From Candidatus Shapirobacteria bacterium (GTDB taxonomy: Bacteria > Patescibacteria > Microgenomatia > UBA12405), in contig JAQTUF010000001.1 in the NCBI GenBank assembly GCA_028710865.1, positions 38,409-102,408 of the forward strand: DNA of 64,000 nucleotides, read 5' to 3'. How positions within the stretch are numbered: position 1 is the first letter of the stretch; every line of letters begins with the position of its first letter. Positions 24,037-32,023 of this stretch are shown one piece after another. The position numbers and the translations under genes are program-made. The notes beneath the pieces were generated by a model, which saw only the letters and a list, made by a program, of their open reading frames with translations, had not been told where the DNA came from and did not search any database.

Positions 24037-24381
24037 TTAACCTTTAATAGTTTTAACTATAGCTAATTTTTCTTCTTTTGACAAAGTGATATTATCACCT
24101 TCACCATTTTTTATAGCTTTAGCATAAATTCGAGTAATATCTCGATTGTGTAATGATGTAAGGATAGCACCAGAATTGGTTTGATCCAAGATTGAAAGTA
24201 TAAAACTTTGATCACCACCAATATCATCAAATGGGTTAAATCTAGTAATATTTATTTTTAATCTAGTATTGATTGGTAATTCATTGCTTTTAAAAATTGA
24301 TTTCTTTTTATAAAAAAGAAAGGTGATATAGATTGACCACAAAAGATTTATAAAGATTAGAAAATATATTAATAAATTCAT
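24037..24381 (-). CDS. DUF4446 family protein
   Basis: A 114-residue protein with one N-terminal membrane helix (about residues 4-24) and a small cytoplasmic domain matching DUF4446: ITRFNPFDDIGGDQSFILSILD, LTSLHNRDITRIYAKAI and LSKEEKLAIVKTI. The family is widespread in Gram-positives and CPR, without known function. It starts 9 nt after TACAAT. The divergent promoter drives the 41-residue gene at 24425. Confidence 0.85.
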   Translation of the reverse strand: MNLLIYFLIFINLLWSIYITFLFYKKKSIFKSNELPINTRLKINITRFNPFDDIGGDQSFILSILDQTNSGAILTSLHNRDITRIYAKAIKNGEGDNITLSKEEKLAIVKTIKG

Positions 24382-24390
24382 AACTTATTA

Positions 24391-24418
24391 ATTGTAGCAA
24401 GAAATTTTATGCTATACT
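24391..24418. promoter_or_regulatory. Divergent -10 boxes between DUF4446 and the small membrane protein
   Basis: ATTGTA at 24391-24396 (TACAAT on the minus strand) and TATACT at 24413-24418 (plus strand, extended TGC). The second lies 6 nt before the ATG at 24425, predicting a leaderless mRNA. Confidence 0.45.
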
Positions 24419-24424
24419 GCGGTT

Positions 24425-24550
24425 ATGAACACATTTGAAGAGGAAAATGTTAAGTACATTAGAAAAGATTTAGTAAAAAGCTTGATTTTAAGTTTGGTTT
24501 CCGTTATGGTGATAGTTGTTATATATTTATTTATTAATTTAAGGGGGTGA
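24425..24550 (+). CDS. Small single-helix membrane protein (41 aa)
   Basis: A frame beginning MNTFEEENVKYIRKDLVKSL, followed by a run of about 18 hydrophobic residues (about 20-38) and ending LRG before TGA: a bitopic micro-membrane protein with an acidic cytoplasmic head. The start lies 6 nt after TATACT. Its final codons AGG GGG TGA provide the Shine-Dalgarno sequence of the next gene, so the two are probably coupled. The position is consistent with a SecE-like size, but the signature residues are not convincing and I do not name it. Confidence 0.65.
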   Translation: MNTFEEENVKYIRKDLVKSLILSLVSVMVIVVIYLFINLRG

Positions 24551-24559
24551 AGTTTTAAA

Positions 24560-24733
24560 ATGCCAACCATTAAATTTTATAATGTTAAATCACGCAAATC
24601 TGTTGAGGTCGATGTAAGTAAAGTTAAAAAAGTAATGCTTAAAAATGGTAGACCAGCAGCTGAGACTATTGATCCTGAGACTGGTACTAAAATGTTCAAG
24701 ATTTTGTCCGCCGCTGATGCAGCTTTGCTTTAA
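24560..24733 (+). CDS. Small conserved-looking protein upstream of rnpB (57 aa)
   Basis: A frame of 57 residues beginning MPTIKFYNVKSRKSVEVDVS and ending ILSAADAALL. It is basic and strand-rich, with KVMLKNGRPAAE in the middle. A strong AGGGGGTG lies upstream and overlaps the preceding stop codon. Codons such as TCC, GCC, CGC and GTC are richer in GC than those of neighbours, which suggests high expression. RNase P RNA begins 18 nt after the stop. No family name is known to me. Confidence 0.7.
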   Translation: MPTIKFYNVKSRKSVEVDVSKVKKVMLKNGRPAAETIDPETGTKMFKILSAADAALL

Positions 24734-24751
24734 TTGAATTAATAAATAAGG

Positions 24752-25030
24752 TCCTGAAGAAACTGAAGAATCAAGTCCGATTAATTCGGGCAGGAAAGTC
24801 TGGACCACAAAAAGCACAAGACCCAAAAAGGTAGGGGTTTGAGTGATCGAACGGCAATGCTACAGAGACGAGTAATCTCGACTTGTCGAGATGAGGTGAA
24901 ACGAGCAGCCTCTTGGTGGAAATCTCAAGATAGGGCGTTAATATCTGGCTTTTGAGAGTCCTAGGTAGAGAGAAAAGATAGATGATTCATAAACAGAATC
25001 CGGCTTAACAGTTTCTTTAGGATTTTTTTT
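24752..25030 (+). ncRNA. rnpB: RNase P RNA (type A)
   Basis: Catalytic RNA that cuts 5' leaders from tRNA precursors. Hallmarks are visible: helix P1 TCCTGAAGAAACTG paired with CAGTTTCTTTAGGA at the 3' end, the CR-I core CAGGAAAGTCTGGAC, ACAGAGA with GGTGAAACG in the centre, and the universal 3' core AGATAGATGATT, ACAGAATCCGGCTTA. P1 followed by eight T residues (25023-25030) also serves as the terminator. It is probably transcribed with the two small genes upstream. Confidence 0.95.
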
Positions 25031-25034
25031 GGTC

Positions 25035-26015
25035 TTAAGATATTGATTTATCACTTAAGACTTTGACAATTGTTTCAATAGTTAAATAGAGAGGGACAGC
25101 TAATACAGCCCCAATAATCCCAGCTAATTTAGCTCCGGTAGCGATCAAGAGGATAGTTATGAGTGGGTTGAATCCAACCGTTTGTTTCATAATTTTAGGA
25201 ACAATAATATTGTTTTCTAATTGTTGGATAATGATTCCCCAAGCAATAGTAAGTATGCCTATTAGAGGAGAAACAGTAAAACCAACTATAGCAGCAACAA
25301 TAGTGGCTAAGGTAGGTCCAAGAGTAGGAACGGCTTCAAGTAAACCAGCAAAAATAGCCAGTGGAACCGCATATTTTAATCCTAAAACTAAATAACCAAG
25401 GTAAGAAAGAATACCAATAATGGTCATTAAAAAAAACTCAGCATTAACCCAGTGCCCTAATCTAGATTCTAAAGAATCAATAATTTTTAAAAATTTAACT
25501 TTACCTTTTTCACCTAAAAGGTTAAGACTATATTTGGGAAAATTCTTCTTTTCTAAGAGTAGATAAAAAGTTAAAAAGAAAATGATAAAACCAGAAATAA
25601 TATTAGTAACAACACTAACTGCAGTCTTGGCTATATTGGCAGGAATGTTTTCTAAAATTTTGAATTGTGAGGAAAAATCGATAGCATTGTTACCAAAAAT
25701 TTTGACATTTTGAAGCAAATCTGGGAGTGATTTAATTAAGGCAGCAGTTTGATCAACAAAAATTGGAACAATACCAGCAACGGCAAAAGTAATAACAGCA
25801 AGAATAATTATATAAAGTAATAAAATTCCTAAAGGACGAGGTATTTTAAATCTTTCAAGACGATTAACAGCTGGATTTAGAGCTTCCATAAAAACAAAAC
25901 TAATAAAAAGTAATATTATAAGGGCTCTGATCTGCCATAAAACAACTAGGGCTAATAGAAATACAACAGTAAAAACAATTGTTTTGTAGGAAATTTCAAT
26001 TCTTTTTGGTTTCAT
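25035..26015 (-). CDS. AI-2E family permease (PerM-like)
   Basis: Integral membrane protein of 326 residues with about eight predicted helices, of the AI-2E (formerly UPF0118) family. The N-terminal helix pair, a central extracytoplasmic amphipathic region (VDQTAALIKSLPDLLQNVK), and the C-terminal LEAVPTLGPTLATIVAAIVG, PLIGILTIAWGIIIQQLENN and PLITILLIATGAKLAGIIGA are typical. Members include transporters and Na+/H+ antiporters; the substrate is unknown here. The start follows TATACT by 6 nt. It overlaps miaA by 4 bp. Confidence 0.9.
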   Translation of the reverse strand: MKPKRIEISYKTIVFTVVFLLALVVLWQIRALIILLFISFVFMEALNPAVNRLERFKIPRPLGILLLYIIILAVITFAVAGIVPIFVDQTAALIKSLPDLLQNVKIFGNNAIDFSSQFKILENIPANIAKTAVSVVTNIISGFIIFFLTFYLLLEKKNFPKYSLNLLGEKGKVKFLKIIDSLESRLGHWVNAEFFLMTIIGILSYLGYLVLGLKYAVPLAIFAGLLEAVPTLGPTLATIVAAIVGFTVSPLIGILTIAWGIIIQQLENNIIVPKIMKQTVGFNPLITILLIATGAKLAGIIGAVLAVPLYLTIETIVKVLSDKSIS

Positions 26016-26953
26016 AATTTAGTATACCATTTGTCAACTTTATTAAAAATATTTTTTAAATAGTTTTTGGAGGTTATATTAAAAAATAAAGCATTTGATT
26101 TTGATTTAAACCAACAACTTTGACGTCTAGCATCAGAGTGTTCGGCATAACACCATTTTTGAAGACAATCTTCTAAAATCCCCTTCCCTTCGGGATTTCC
26201 CTTTTGACGAAAGGGGAATTTTTTTTGATATTCAAAATATGGTCTAAGACATTTATAAGCGGCGATTTGAAAACCTTGGTCTGACCATTTATATTTTTTG
26301 AGTAATTTTTTAATTTCATCTAAAAAACCAATCTCCATACGCTTATCGACACGAAGATCGATTCGCTCATAAAGAAAATCAAGTGGAGCAGTGAGAGAAA
26401 TATGAAGAATATTAAAATCAAATTTTTGTTTTTTAGGTAATAACTTTTTTTGAAAAAGTTTTATTTCAATTTTTCGAGATAAACGATAATGGTTGTTAAT
26501 ATCAGAATGGTTTAATTTAAAAAAACCATTTTTATCTAAAAACTTATAAAATTTTTGAAGAGATTTTACTGAAAAACGTTTTAAAATAAATCGCAATAAT
26601 TTATTTTGTTTAACTGAAAAAGTATTATAGTTAGGATTAATAATAGAATCAATATAAAAACCACTACAACCAACTAAAATTGGAAGTTTGCCGCGAGATT
26701 GGATTTCTTTAATGGTTTTTAAACCAATTTCTTTAAATTGAGCAACAGAAAATTTTTGATTAGGATTAATAATATTAATTAAATGAATAGGGGTTTTATC
26801 AGGTTGATCTTTACCAGTACCAATATCCATTTCTCGATATATTTGGCAAGAATCACCAGAAACTAATTCCCCATCGTATTTTTTGGCAAATTTAACAGCT
26901 AAATCCGTTTTACCGGTGGCTGTCGGACCTGAAATAATAAGAAGTTTATTCAT
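26012..26953 (-). CDS. miaA: tRNA dimethylallyltransferase MiaA (with in-frame repeat insertion)
   Basis: Adds a dimethylallyl group to A37 of tRNAs reading UNN codons. Of 313 residues: P-loop GPTATGKTDLA (about 8-18), SGDSCQIYREMDIGTGKD, LVGCSGFYIDSII and the C-terminal RRQSCWF substrate-channel motif. Residues about 244-260 (FPFRQKGNPEGKGIL) come from a palindromic repeat, and EHSDA before RRQ also looks like a small insertion. SCQ replaces the usual SMQ. The frame is intact, so the enzyme is probably active. TAAAAT precedes the ATG by 8 nt. Confidence 0.93.
   Translation of the reverse strand: MNKLLIISGPTATGKTDLAVKFAKKYDGELVSGDSCQIYREMDIGTGKDQPDKTPIHLINIINPNQKFSVAQFKEIGLKTIKEIQSRGKLPILVGCSGFYIDSIINPNYNTFSVKQNKLLRFILKRFSVKSLQKFYKFLDKNGFFKLNHSDINNHYRLSRKIEIKLFQKKLLPKKQKFDFNILHISLTAPLDFLYERIDLRVDKRMEIGFLDEIKKLLKKYKWSDQGFQIAAYKCLRPYFEYQKKFPFRQKGNPEGKGILEDCLQKWCYAEHSDARRQSCWFKSKSNALFFNITSKNYLKNIFNKVDKWYTKL
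26175..26223. repeat. Palindromic repeat, copy 3, inside miaA
   Basis: AAAATCCCC, inner hairpin CCCTTCGGGA, then the outer arms TTTCCCTTTTGACGAAAGGGGAA in two parts. GA-C-A/GAAAGG resembles copy 2. It adds about 17 residues near the MiaA C-terminus without disrupting the frame. Confidence 0.6.
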
Positions 26954-27004
26954 GGTTTACATTTTACATTAATTAGAGTAATTTTGTTATAATTAGCCAT
27001 AAAT

Positions 27005-27670
27005 ATGGGAAAAGAAGTAGGTTATTTTTATAAAAAAAGTCTTGATAAAGAACCTATTCGAATAGATATGGAAGAAATCTCCCAAGTAAAAGTTGATAAC
27101 AGAGAATCAATTATATCTCGTGTGTCTATTTCAATAGAGAATCAACCTCCAGAAATAATGATTTTAAAATCACAAAATGAAATTTCACAAAAGTTTCCAG
27201 AATGTACTCCTGAATATATGTTTAAAAAATATTTAAAACTTAAAGAATTAGGACTTCCAGTTTTGACAGATTTTTGGGTTGATCCGGAAAACCGTAGATT
27301 TTTAATGACCGATTTGAGTGAATGGGTTATTGATAAACATACCAAAGATAAATTACCAATTGTTATTGAAAATTTAAACGCTTTAAAAAGCGAGGCTATA
27401 AAATTTTCTTCAATAGCTTATCAAGGAAACGTCTATTTAGCAGGAGAAGCCTATTGTATATTTTTTGATAAAAAAAATTATAAAGGAAAAGGTCGATTAT
27501 ATACTTTGGATTTTGGTTATGGTTCTATAATATTTGACCAACATAAAGACATCGCAGTGGAAGGTTTTAATGAAAATTATGCAAAGTATGAAGCAAAAAT
27601 TTTTGGCAATTGGATTAGTGATCACACATTAAATCTAAATTCAACAATGTCGTCTGGATGCATAATATAA
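27005..27670 (+). CDS. Unknown protein with remote protein-kinase-like features
   Basis: A 221-residue soluble protein. PEIMILKSQNE could be the ATP-binding lysine strand and LYTLDFGYGS resembles a kinase DFG segment. Between them QGNVYLAGEAYCIFFDK sits where a catalytic loop would be but lacks the HxD motif. It may be a degenerate kinase-fold protein; this is a guess from short motifs. Monocistronic, with TATAAT 11 nt before the ATG. Its last 49 bp overlap the convergent ychF gene. Confidence 0.6.
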   Translation: MGKEVGYFYKKSLDKEPIRIDMEEISQVKVDNRESIISRVSISIENQPPEIMILKSQNEISQKFPECTPEYMFKKYLKLKELGLPVLTDFWVDPENRRFLMTDLSEWVIDKHTKDKLPIVIENLNALKSEAIKFSSIAYQGNVYLAGEAYCIFFDKKNYKGKGRLYTLDFGYGSIIFDQHKDIAVEGFNENYAKYEAKIFGNWISDHTLNLNSTMSSGCII

Positions 27671-28695
27671 GATTTATTTTCGTGACGAATAAGATCGGCA
27701 TCTTTAGCTCCCTGCCAACCATTTGATTTAACAAAATCGGAGTACGAAACAATTTCAGCCATTATAAATCCCTTTTCAAAATCAGTATGAATAACACCAG
27801 CAGCTTGTGGAGCAGTGGCCCCAATAGAAATTGTCCAAGCTCGAGCTTCTTTAATACCAGCAGTGTAATAAGACTGTAAACCCAAAGTTTGGTAGGCTTT
27901 TTGAATAAGCCTCTCAAGTCCTGATTCTTTCATCCCTAGCTCATCTAGATAGGCTTTTTTGTCATCTGGAGTGAACTGGGCCAACTCATTTTCAATCTTG
28001 GCACAAATTGGAATAACAGTTTGAAAATTTTTAAGATTGATTTTCCAATCAGCAATATTTTTGTAAGTATTTTCATCAACATTAGCAACAATAAAATAAG
28101 GCTTAGCAGTAAGTAGAAAAAATTCTTTAAGAAATTGGAGTTGATCCTCGTCTAATTTTAGATTAACAGCCAAATTACCTTTTTCTAATTCTGATTTAAG
28201 AAATTGGGCAAAAGTAAATTTTTTAGTCATTTTTTCTTTGGCATTGTTTTTGTTTTGATCAATATACTTATCGATGGTTTCTAAATCTTTAATAATTAGT
28301 TCGGCACAAATGACTTCAAAATCTCCTTGTGGATCAACAGAACCTTCTTTAATAATATTTTCATCAGAAAAATCACGAACGACATGACAGATAGCATCAC
28401 AATCACGAATATTAGTTAAAAATTTATTGCCTAAACCTTCTCCCTGAGAAGCACCTTTAACCAAACCAGCGATATCAACAAATTCAACAATGGCGGGAAT
28501 AATTTTATTGGTTTTAACAATATCAGCCAGGACAGCTAATTTAGAATCAGGAACTTCAACAACACCAACATTTGGATCAATAGTACAAAAAGGGTAATTA
28601 CTAGCATCGGCTACTTGTTTACCAAGGAGGGCATTAAACAAAGTAGACTTGCCGACGTTGGGTAAACCAACTATACCGATAGATAAATTAGACAT
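27622..28695 (-). CDS. ychF: Redox-regulated ATPase/GTPase YchF (Obg-like)
   Basis: Universally conserved P-loop ATPase that binds ribosomes, 357 residues. G1 is GLPNVGKSTLFNAL, with YPFCTIDPNVGVV (switch), FVDIAGLVKGASQGEGLGNKF (G3) and VANVDEN where NKxD is replaced, as expected for the ATP-preferring YchF subfamily. A helical insert and the C-terminal TGS domain (RAWTISIGATAPQAAGVIHTDF) complete it. The ATG is 5 nt after TAAAAT. It abuts the NadM-like gene upstream (11 bp). Confidence 0.95.
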   Translation of the reverse strand: MSNLSIGIVGLPNVGKSTLFNALLGKQVADASNYPFCTIDPNVGVVEVPDSKLAVLADIVKTNKIIPAIVEFVDIAGLVKGASQGEGLGNKFLTNIRDCDAICHVVRDFSDENIIKEGSVDPQGDFEVICAELIIKDLETIDKYIDQNKNNAKEKMTKKFTFAQFLKSELEKGNLAVNLKLDEDQLQFLKEFFLLTAKPYFIVANVDENTYKNIADWKINLKNFQTVIPICAKIENELAQFTPDDKKAYLDELGMKESGLERLIQKAYQTLGLQSYYTAGIKEARAWTISIGATAPQAAGVIHTDFEKGFIMAEIVSYSDFVKSNGWQGAKDADLIRHENKSYIMHPDDIVEFRFNV

Positions 28696-28706
28696 AGAGT
28701 ATTTTA

Positions 28707-29210
28707 CTATAGATTAGGCTTATTTTTGATAATAAAGTTAACGACATTTTGAGGAACAAGAGATTGCCATTTTAGATTACCATCGATTATCATTTGACGG
28801 ATGAGAGTGGCCCTAGTATCTAAAATAGTTGGTTTGATGATTTGAAAATGATGACCATAATTTATAAAACAATCAGAAGTGTAATTATTTTCAGTAAAAA
28901 GACAGGTATTTGATTCGTTTATTTGGGAGAAAAAAGTTTTGACATGATTAGCATATTTTGGTGGATTGTTAATATCAGGGATAATAATAATTTTATAAGG
29001 AAAATTTAATTTATTTAAATTAGGAATTAATAGAGATTCAACTTCTTTGGCAGTTAAAAAATTTATAGTATTTAGAGTTTTTGAATCTCCTATCCCAATT
29101 AATAATTTCTGAATACCAGAATGAATAACTTCATTTAAAAATTGAAAATGATGAAGACAAGGTGGTTGAAAACGACCAATAACTAAACCAAATTGACGTT
29201 GTGTTTCCAT
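28707..29210 (-). CDS. Nucleotidyltransferase, NadM-like (NMN adenylyltransferase)
   Basis: Probably joins NMN and ATP to make NAD. The 167 residues have GRFQPPCLHHFQFL (GRFQPxxxxH nucleotide-binding motif), GIGDSKT, IIIPDINNPPKYANHV and the C-terminal TRATLIRQMIIDG with WQSLVP. This pattern is nearest to archaeal-type NadM rather than bacterial NadD. A related pantetheine-phosphate or FAD-synthesis cytidylyltransferase is less likely. It lies just upstream of ychF. Confidence 0.75.
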   Translation of the reverse strand: METQRQFGLVIGRFQPPCLHHFQFLNEVIHSGIQKLLIGIGDSKTLNTINFLTAKEVESLLIPNLNKLNFPYKIIIIPDINNPPKYANHVKTFFSQINESNTCLFTENNYTSDCFINYGHHFQIIKPTILDTRATLIRQMIIDGNLKWQSLVPQNVVNFIIKNKPNL

Positions 29211-29270
29211 CTAATTGATAAAAATAGTAGGTGATAAATATCGTCTTATTATAGTGAATTGTATCAATAA

Positions 29271-29297
29271 AAATCCTCCCGAAAAACGGGAGGATTT
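29271..29297 (-). terminator. Rho-independent terminator of the HU gene
   Basis: On the minus strand AAATCCTCCCG, loop TTTTT, CGGGAGGATTT, then TTATTG. An 11-bp perfect stem 19 bp after the HU stop codon. Confidence 0.85.
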
Positions 29298-29316
29298 AAA
29301 ATTTAAAAAATTTAAT

Positions 29317-29589
29317 TTACTTCACCATTTTCTTGATCTTGGTGCCGGGAATATATCGAGGCATACGTCGAGCAACAATTTTTTTGGATTCCTTAGTACC
29401 AATAGCTTTAATAGTTTTAGCTTTAAACATTTTAGTCTTAAAAGTTCCAAATCCAGACAATTTAACAGTTTCACCGTTAGATAAAGCTTTCATTATTTCA
29501 GAAAGGAAAGTTTCAACGGCTTGTTTAGCAGCTTTTTTGCTGAGTTTAGCTTTTTGAGAGACAGACTCAATGAGATCTTTTTTAGTCAT
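29317..29589 (-). CDS. hup: HU/IHF-family nucleoid protein
   Basis: Histone-like DNA-bending protein of 90 residues: MTKKDLIESVSQKAKLSKKAA, the dimer core VETFLSEIMKALSNGETVKLSGFGTF, the arm region (VARRMPRYIPGTKIKK) and a shortened C-terminus. The beta-arm has the GTKESKK and RRMPRYIPGT pattern in place of the usual RNPxTG. It is a single-gene unit with its own promoter and terminator. A palindrome in the promoter spacer suggests regulated expression. Confidence 0.93.
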   Translation of the reverse strand: MTKKDLIESVSQKAKLSKKAAKQAVETFLSEIMKALSNGETVKLSGFGTFKTKMFKAKTIKAIGTKESKKIVARRMPRYIPGTKIKKMVK

Positions 29590-29622
29590 TTTATTATTTT
29601 TTAAATTAATAATTAAATTAAT

Positions 29623-29648
29623 AATAACGGAATATTCCGAAATTGCAA
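29623..29648 (-). promoter_or_regulatory. HU promoter with palindromic operator in the spacer
   Basis: On the minus strand TTGCAA (29648-29643), a 16-bp spacer and TATTAT. The spacer is almost filled by the perfect palindrome CGGAATATTCCG (29628-29639). A dimeric protein bound there would cover both promoter elements. Confidence 0.45.
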
Positions 29649-29654
29649 GTAATT

Positions 29655-31211
29655 TTAATCTTCTTTTACCGCATTTTTGTTGATTTTACTGCCAACCACA
29701 ATACTACTAGTACGAACCTCTCTAATAACAGTAACTTTAATTTGGCCAGCCCATTTGGCTTCCTCATCTAATTTTTGAGCAATATTTTGGCTTAAGACTT
29801 CAGCTTCTGAATCAGAAACTTGGGAAGGTTCAACAATAACTACAACTTCTCGGCCGGCTTGATAAGCAGCTACACTAATAACTCCAGGGAAAGCAATGGC
29901 GACTTCCTCAATATTTTTCATCCGCTTTAGATATTCTTCATGGACTTCATAGCGAGCACCTGGTCGAGCACCGGAGGCAGCATCCCCAACATAAACAATA
30001 ACAGATTCAAGTGAAGAAAATTCTTTATCTTCATGATGCTCCATAACACAATTAATGATAGCTTGAGGGATTTTGTATTTTTGAAGAAGATCAACTCCGA
30101 GATCAATGTGAGTTCCCTCTTGATCAGAAACTACTTTACCAATATCATGCAAAAGGGCCCCAAGACGCACGGTATTAATGTTAGCTTTTAAATCATAAGC
30201 AATAGCAGTAGCAATTTTAGTAGCTTCAATAGTATGTTTGGCTAAATTTTGACCATAAGAAAAACGAAATTTGTACTTACCAATTTCTTTAATTAAATCT
30301 ATAGGTAAATTAAAAGCACCAACTTCCTGACAAATTCTTTTTCCTTCATTTACTAGAATTTTGTCCATCTCGGTTTTGGTTTGAGCGACTACTTGTTCAA
30401 TCTTTAATGGTTGAATACGACCATCTTTAATAAGTTTTTCAAGCGAAAGACGGGCAATTTCACGTCTAGTGGAATCAAAAGAAGAAATACGAATATCATT
30501 GGTTTCATCCAATTCTAATTCAACTCCAGTGGCTTTTTCAAAGGCACGAATATTACGGCCTTCACGGCCAATAATTTTCCCTTTAGTGGCTTCATCAGCC
30601 AAGGAAATAGTAGAAACAGTATATTCAGCTACATAATCGGTAAGCCCATGGCGGATATTATCGATTATAATCTCTTTGGTAATTTCTTCTTCTTTTTGTT
30701 TAATCTCATCACGAGCTTCTTCAATTTTTTTGGCAACCCATGAAGACATTTTTTTCTCAGTGCTACTCATAACTAAAGATTTAGCCTTTTCAATATCAAG
30801 ACCAGAAATAGTTTCTAATTTTTCCATTTGTTTACGATAAATATCATCAATACTAGCTAATTTAGTCTTAATTTCAGCACTTTGGGTATCAATCGATCTT
30901 TCTTTTTGGATTAAATATCTTTCTTTATCATCAAGCGATGACAATCTCTGAAATACCTCAGCTTCTTTAGCTTTAGCATCGGCTTCAATTTTTTTGGCAT
31001 TTTGAATCGCAGCTTGGACTAAAGCATCGGCTTTGACTGAAGAAACATCCGGTTCGGTTGATTTTTGAGGAGTAAAAACAACTCGGTTTTTGTCAGTTTC
31101 CTCTTCTTTTTTAATTTTAACTGGTTCTTCTTTTTTAACCTTGGTTTTTTTTAAACTAGGATTTTGATTAGAAAATAAACCCTTAACTTGGGATAGAAAA
31201 AAATCTAACAT
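29655..31211 (-). CDS. rny: Ribonuclease Y
   Basis: Endoribonuclease that starts mRNA decay, 518 residues: a long Lys/Glu-rich coiled coil (about 60-200), a KH domain (KGKIIGREGRNIRAFEKATG) and an HD domain (HTIEATKIA, LLHDIGK, VMEHHED). The C-terminal domain ends in IVVGSK-INKNAVKED. The usual N-terminal membrane helix is missing; the first residues MLDFFLSQVKGLFS are too short and are followed by a charged stretch. A strong GGAGG is 7 nt before the ATG. Confidence 0.93.
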   Translation of the reverse strand: MLDFFLSQVKGLFSNQNPSLKKTKVKKEEPVKIKKEEETDKNRVVFTPQKSTEPDVSSVKADALVQAAIQNAKKIEADAKAKEAEVFQRLSSLDDKERYLIQKERSIDTQSAEIKTKLASIDDIYRKQMEKLETISGLDIEKAKSLVMSSTEKKMSSWVAKKIEEARDEIKQKEEEITKEIIIDNIRHGLTDYVAEYTVSTISLADEATKGKIIGREGRNIRAFEKATGVELELDETNDIRISSFDSTRREIARLSLEKLIKDGRIQPLKIEQVVAQTKTEMDKILVNEGKRICQEVGAFNLPIDLIKEIGKYKFRFSYGQNLAKHTIEATKIATAIAYDLKANINTVRLGALLHDIGKVVSDQEGTHIDLGVDLLQKYKIPQAIINCVMEHHEDKEFSSLESVIVYVGDAASGARPGARYEVHEEYLKRMKNIEEVAIAFPGVISVAAYQAGREVVVIVEPSQVSDSEAEVLSQNIAQKLDEEAKWAGQIKVTVIREVRTSSIVVGSKINKNAVKED

Positions 31212-31372
31212 AAATAACCTCCATTACTTTTTATGACGCCAAAACAAACTTATGATCTCGAACGGACTGAAAAAATTGAACTCGAAAATCTAATTGACAT
31301 AAATGCGTAAATAAAAAGCTAAAATTTTAATTTTAATTAACAATTAATAAAGTTTAACTAAGTTGATGTATT

Positions 31373-32023
31373 TTACTTTAATTTAAAGTAATCGTCAATT
31401 ACATTCTTTATATCTAAAAGATTAAATCCTCGACGATAAAGAGAGGCTATAATTTTTTGACGATTATTAAAATTTGCCAAAGATCCCGGATTAATTTTTT
31501 TCTTATTTAAAAAATTTTGAATTAAAAGTAAATCGTTTTTGGGGAGCATTTTTTTTAAAAAAGAAGGTTCTATTTTAATGCCATATTTAGAAAGTAAAAA
31601 AGTGATTTGTAAGTGAGATTTACGGTGATTTTTTTGAATAAAATAAGAAATAAAATCAGATTCATTAAGTAAATTTTTTGATTTTAAATCAGAAATTATA
31701 TTTTCTATAATTAATAAAACTGAAAAATCGGTTGGAATATTAAATTTCTTTTTGGTTTTTTGAAAAAAAAGTTTTAATTTTTGAGAAAGAAGTTTTTCGT
31801 TTTTAGGAGAAATAGCGATTTGACGGAGAGCATATTCTTTGCCTAAATAATTTAGAGAGGTATTAATTAATAAATCAAATTTATCTGAGTCAATTTCTTG
31901 ATTTTTAGTCAAAGATAATTTGACAACATCATCAATAAAAAATGGTAAATAAGAATTATCGGAGAAAATTAAATTAATCCGATTAGAAATTCGACTGGCT
32001 TTAATATTAGACAACTGCAGCAT
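31373..32023 (-). CDS. recX: RecX-like regulator of RecA
   Basis: A 216-residue, mostly helical, very basic protein in the classic recX position: its start overlaps the recA stop by 17 bp. RecX proteins have three-helix repeats. Here [34 protein letters not shown] and [21 protein letters not shown] fit that pattern (A-ARG-D-I ending). RecX binds RecA filaments and limits or adjusts their activity. Sequence similarity is modest; the neighbourhood carries much of the call. Confidence 0.8.
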   Translation of the reverse strand: MLQLSNIKASRISNRINLIFSDNSYLPFFIDDVVKLSLTKNQEIDSDKFDLLINTSLNYLGKEYALRQIAISPKNEKLLSQKLKLFFQKTKKKFNIPTDFSVLLIIENIISDLKSKNLLNESDFISYFIQKNHRKSHLQITFLLSKYGIKIEPSFLKKMLPKNDLLLIQNFLNKKKINPGSLANFNNRQKIIASLYRRGFNLLDIKNVIDDYFKLK

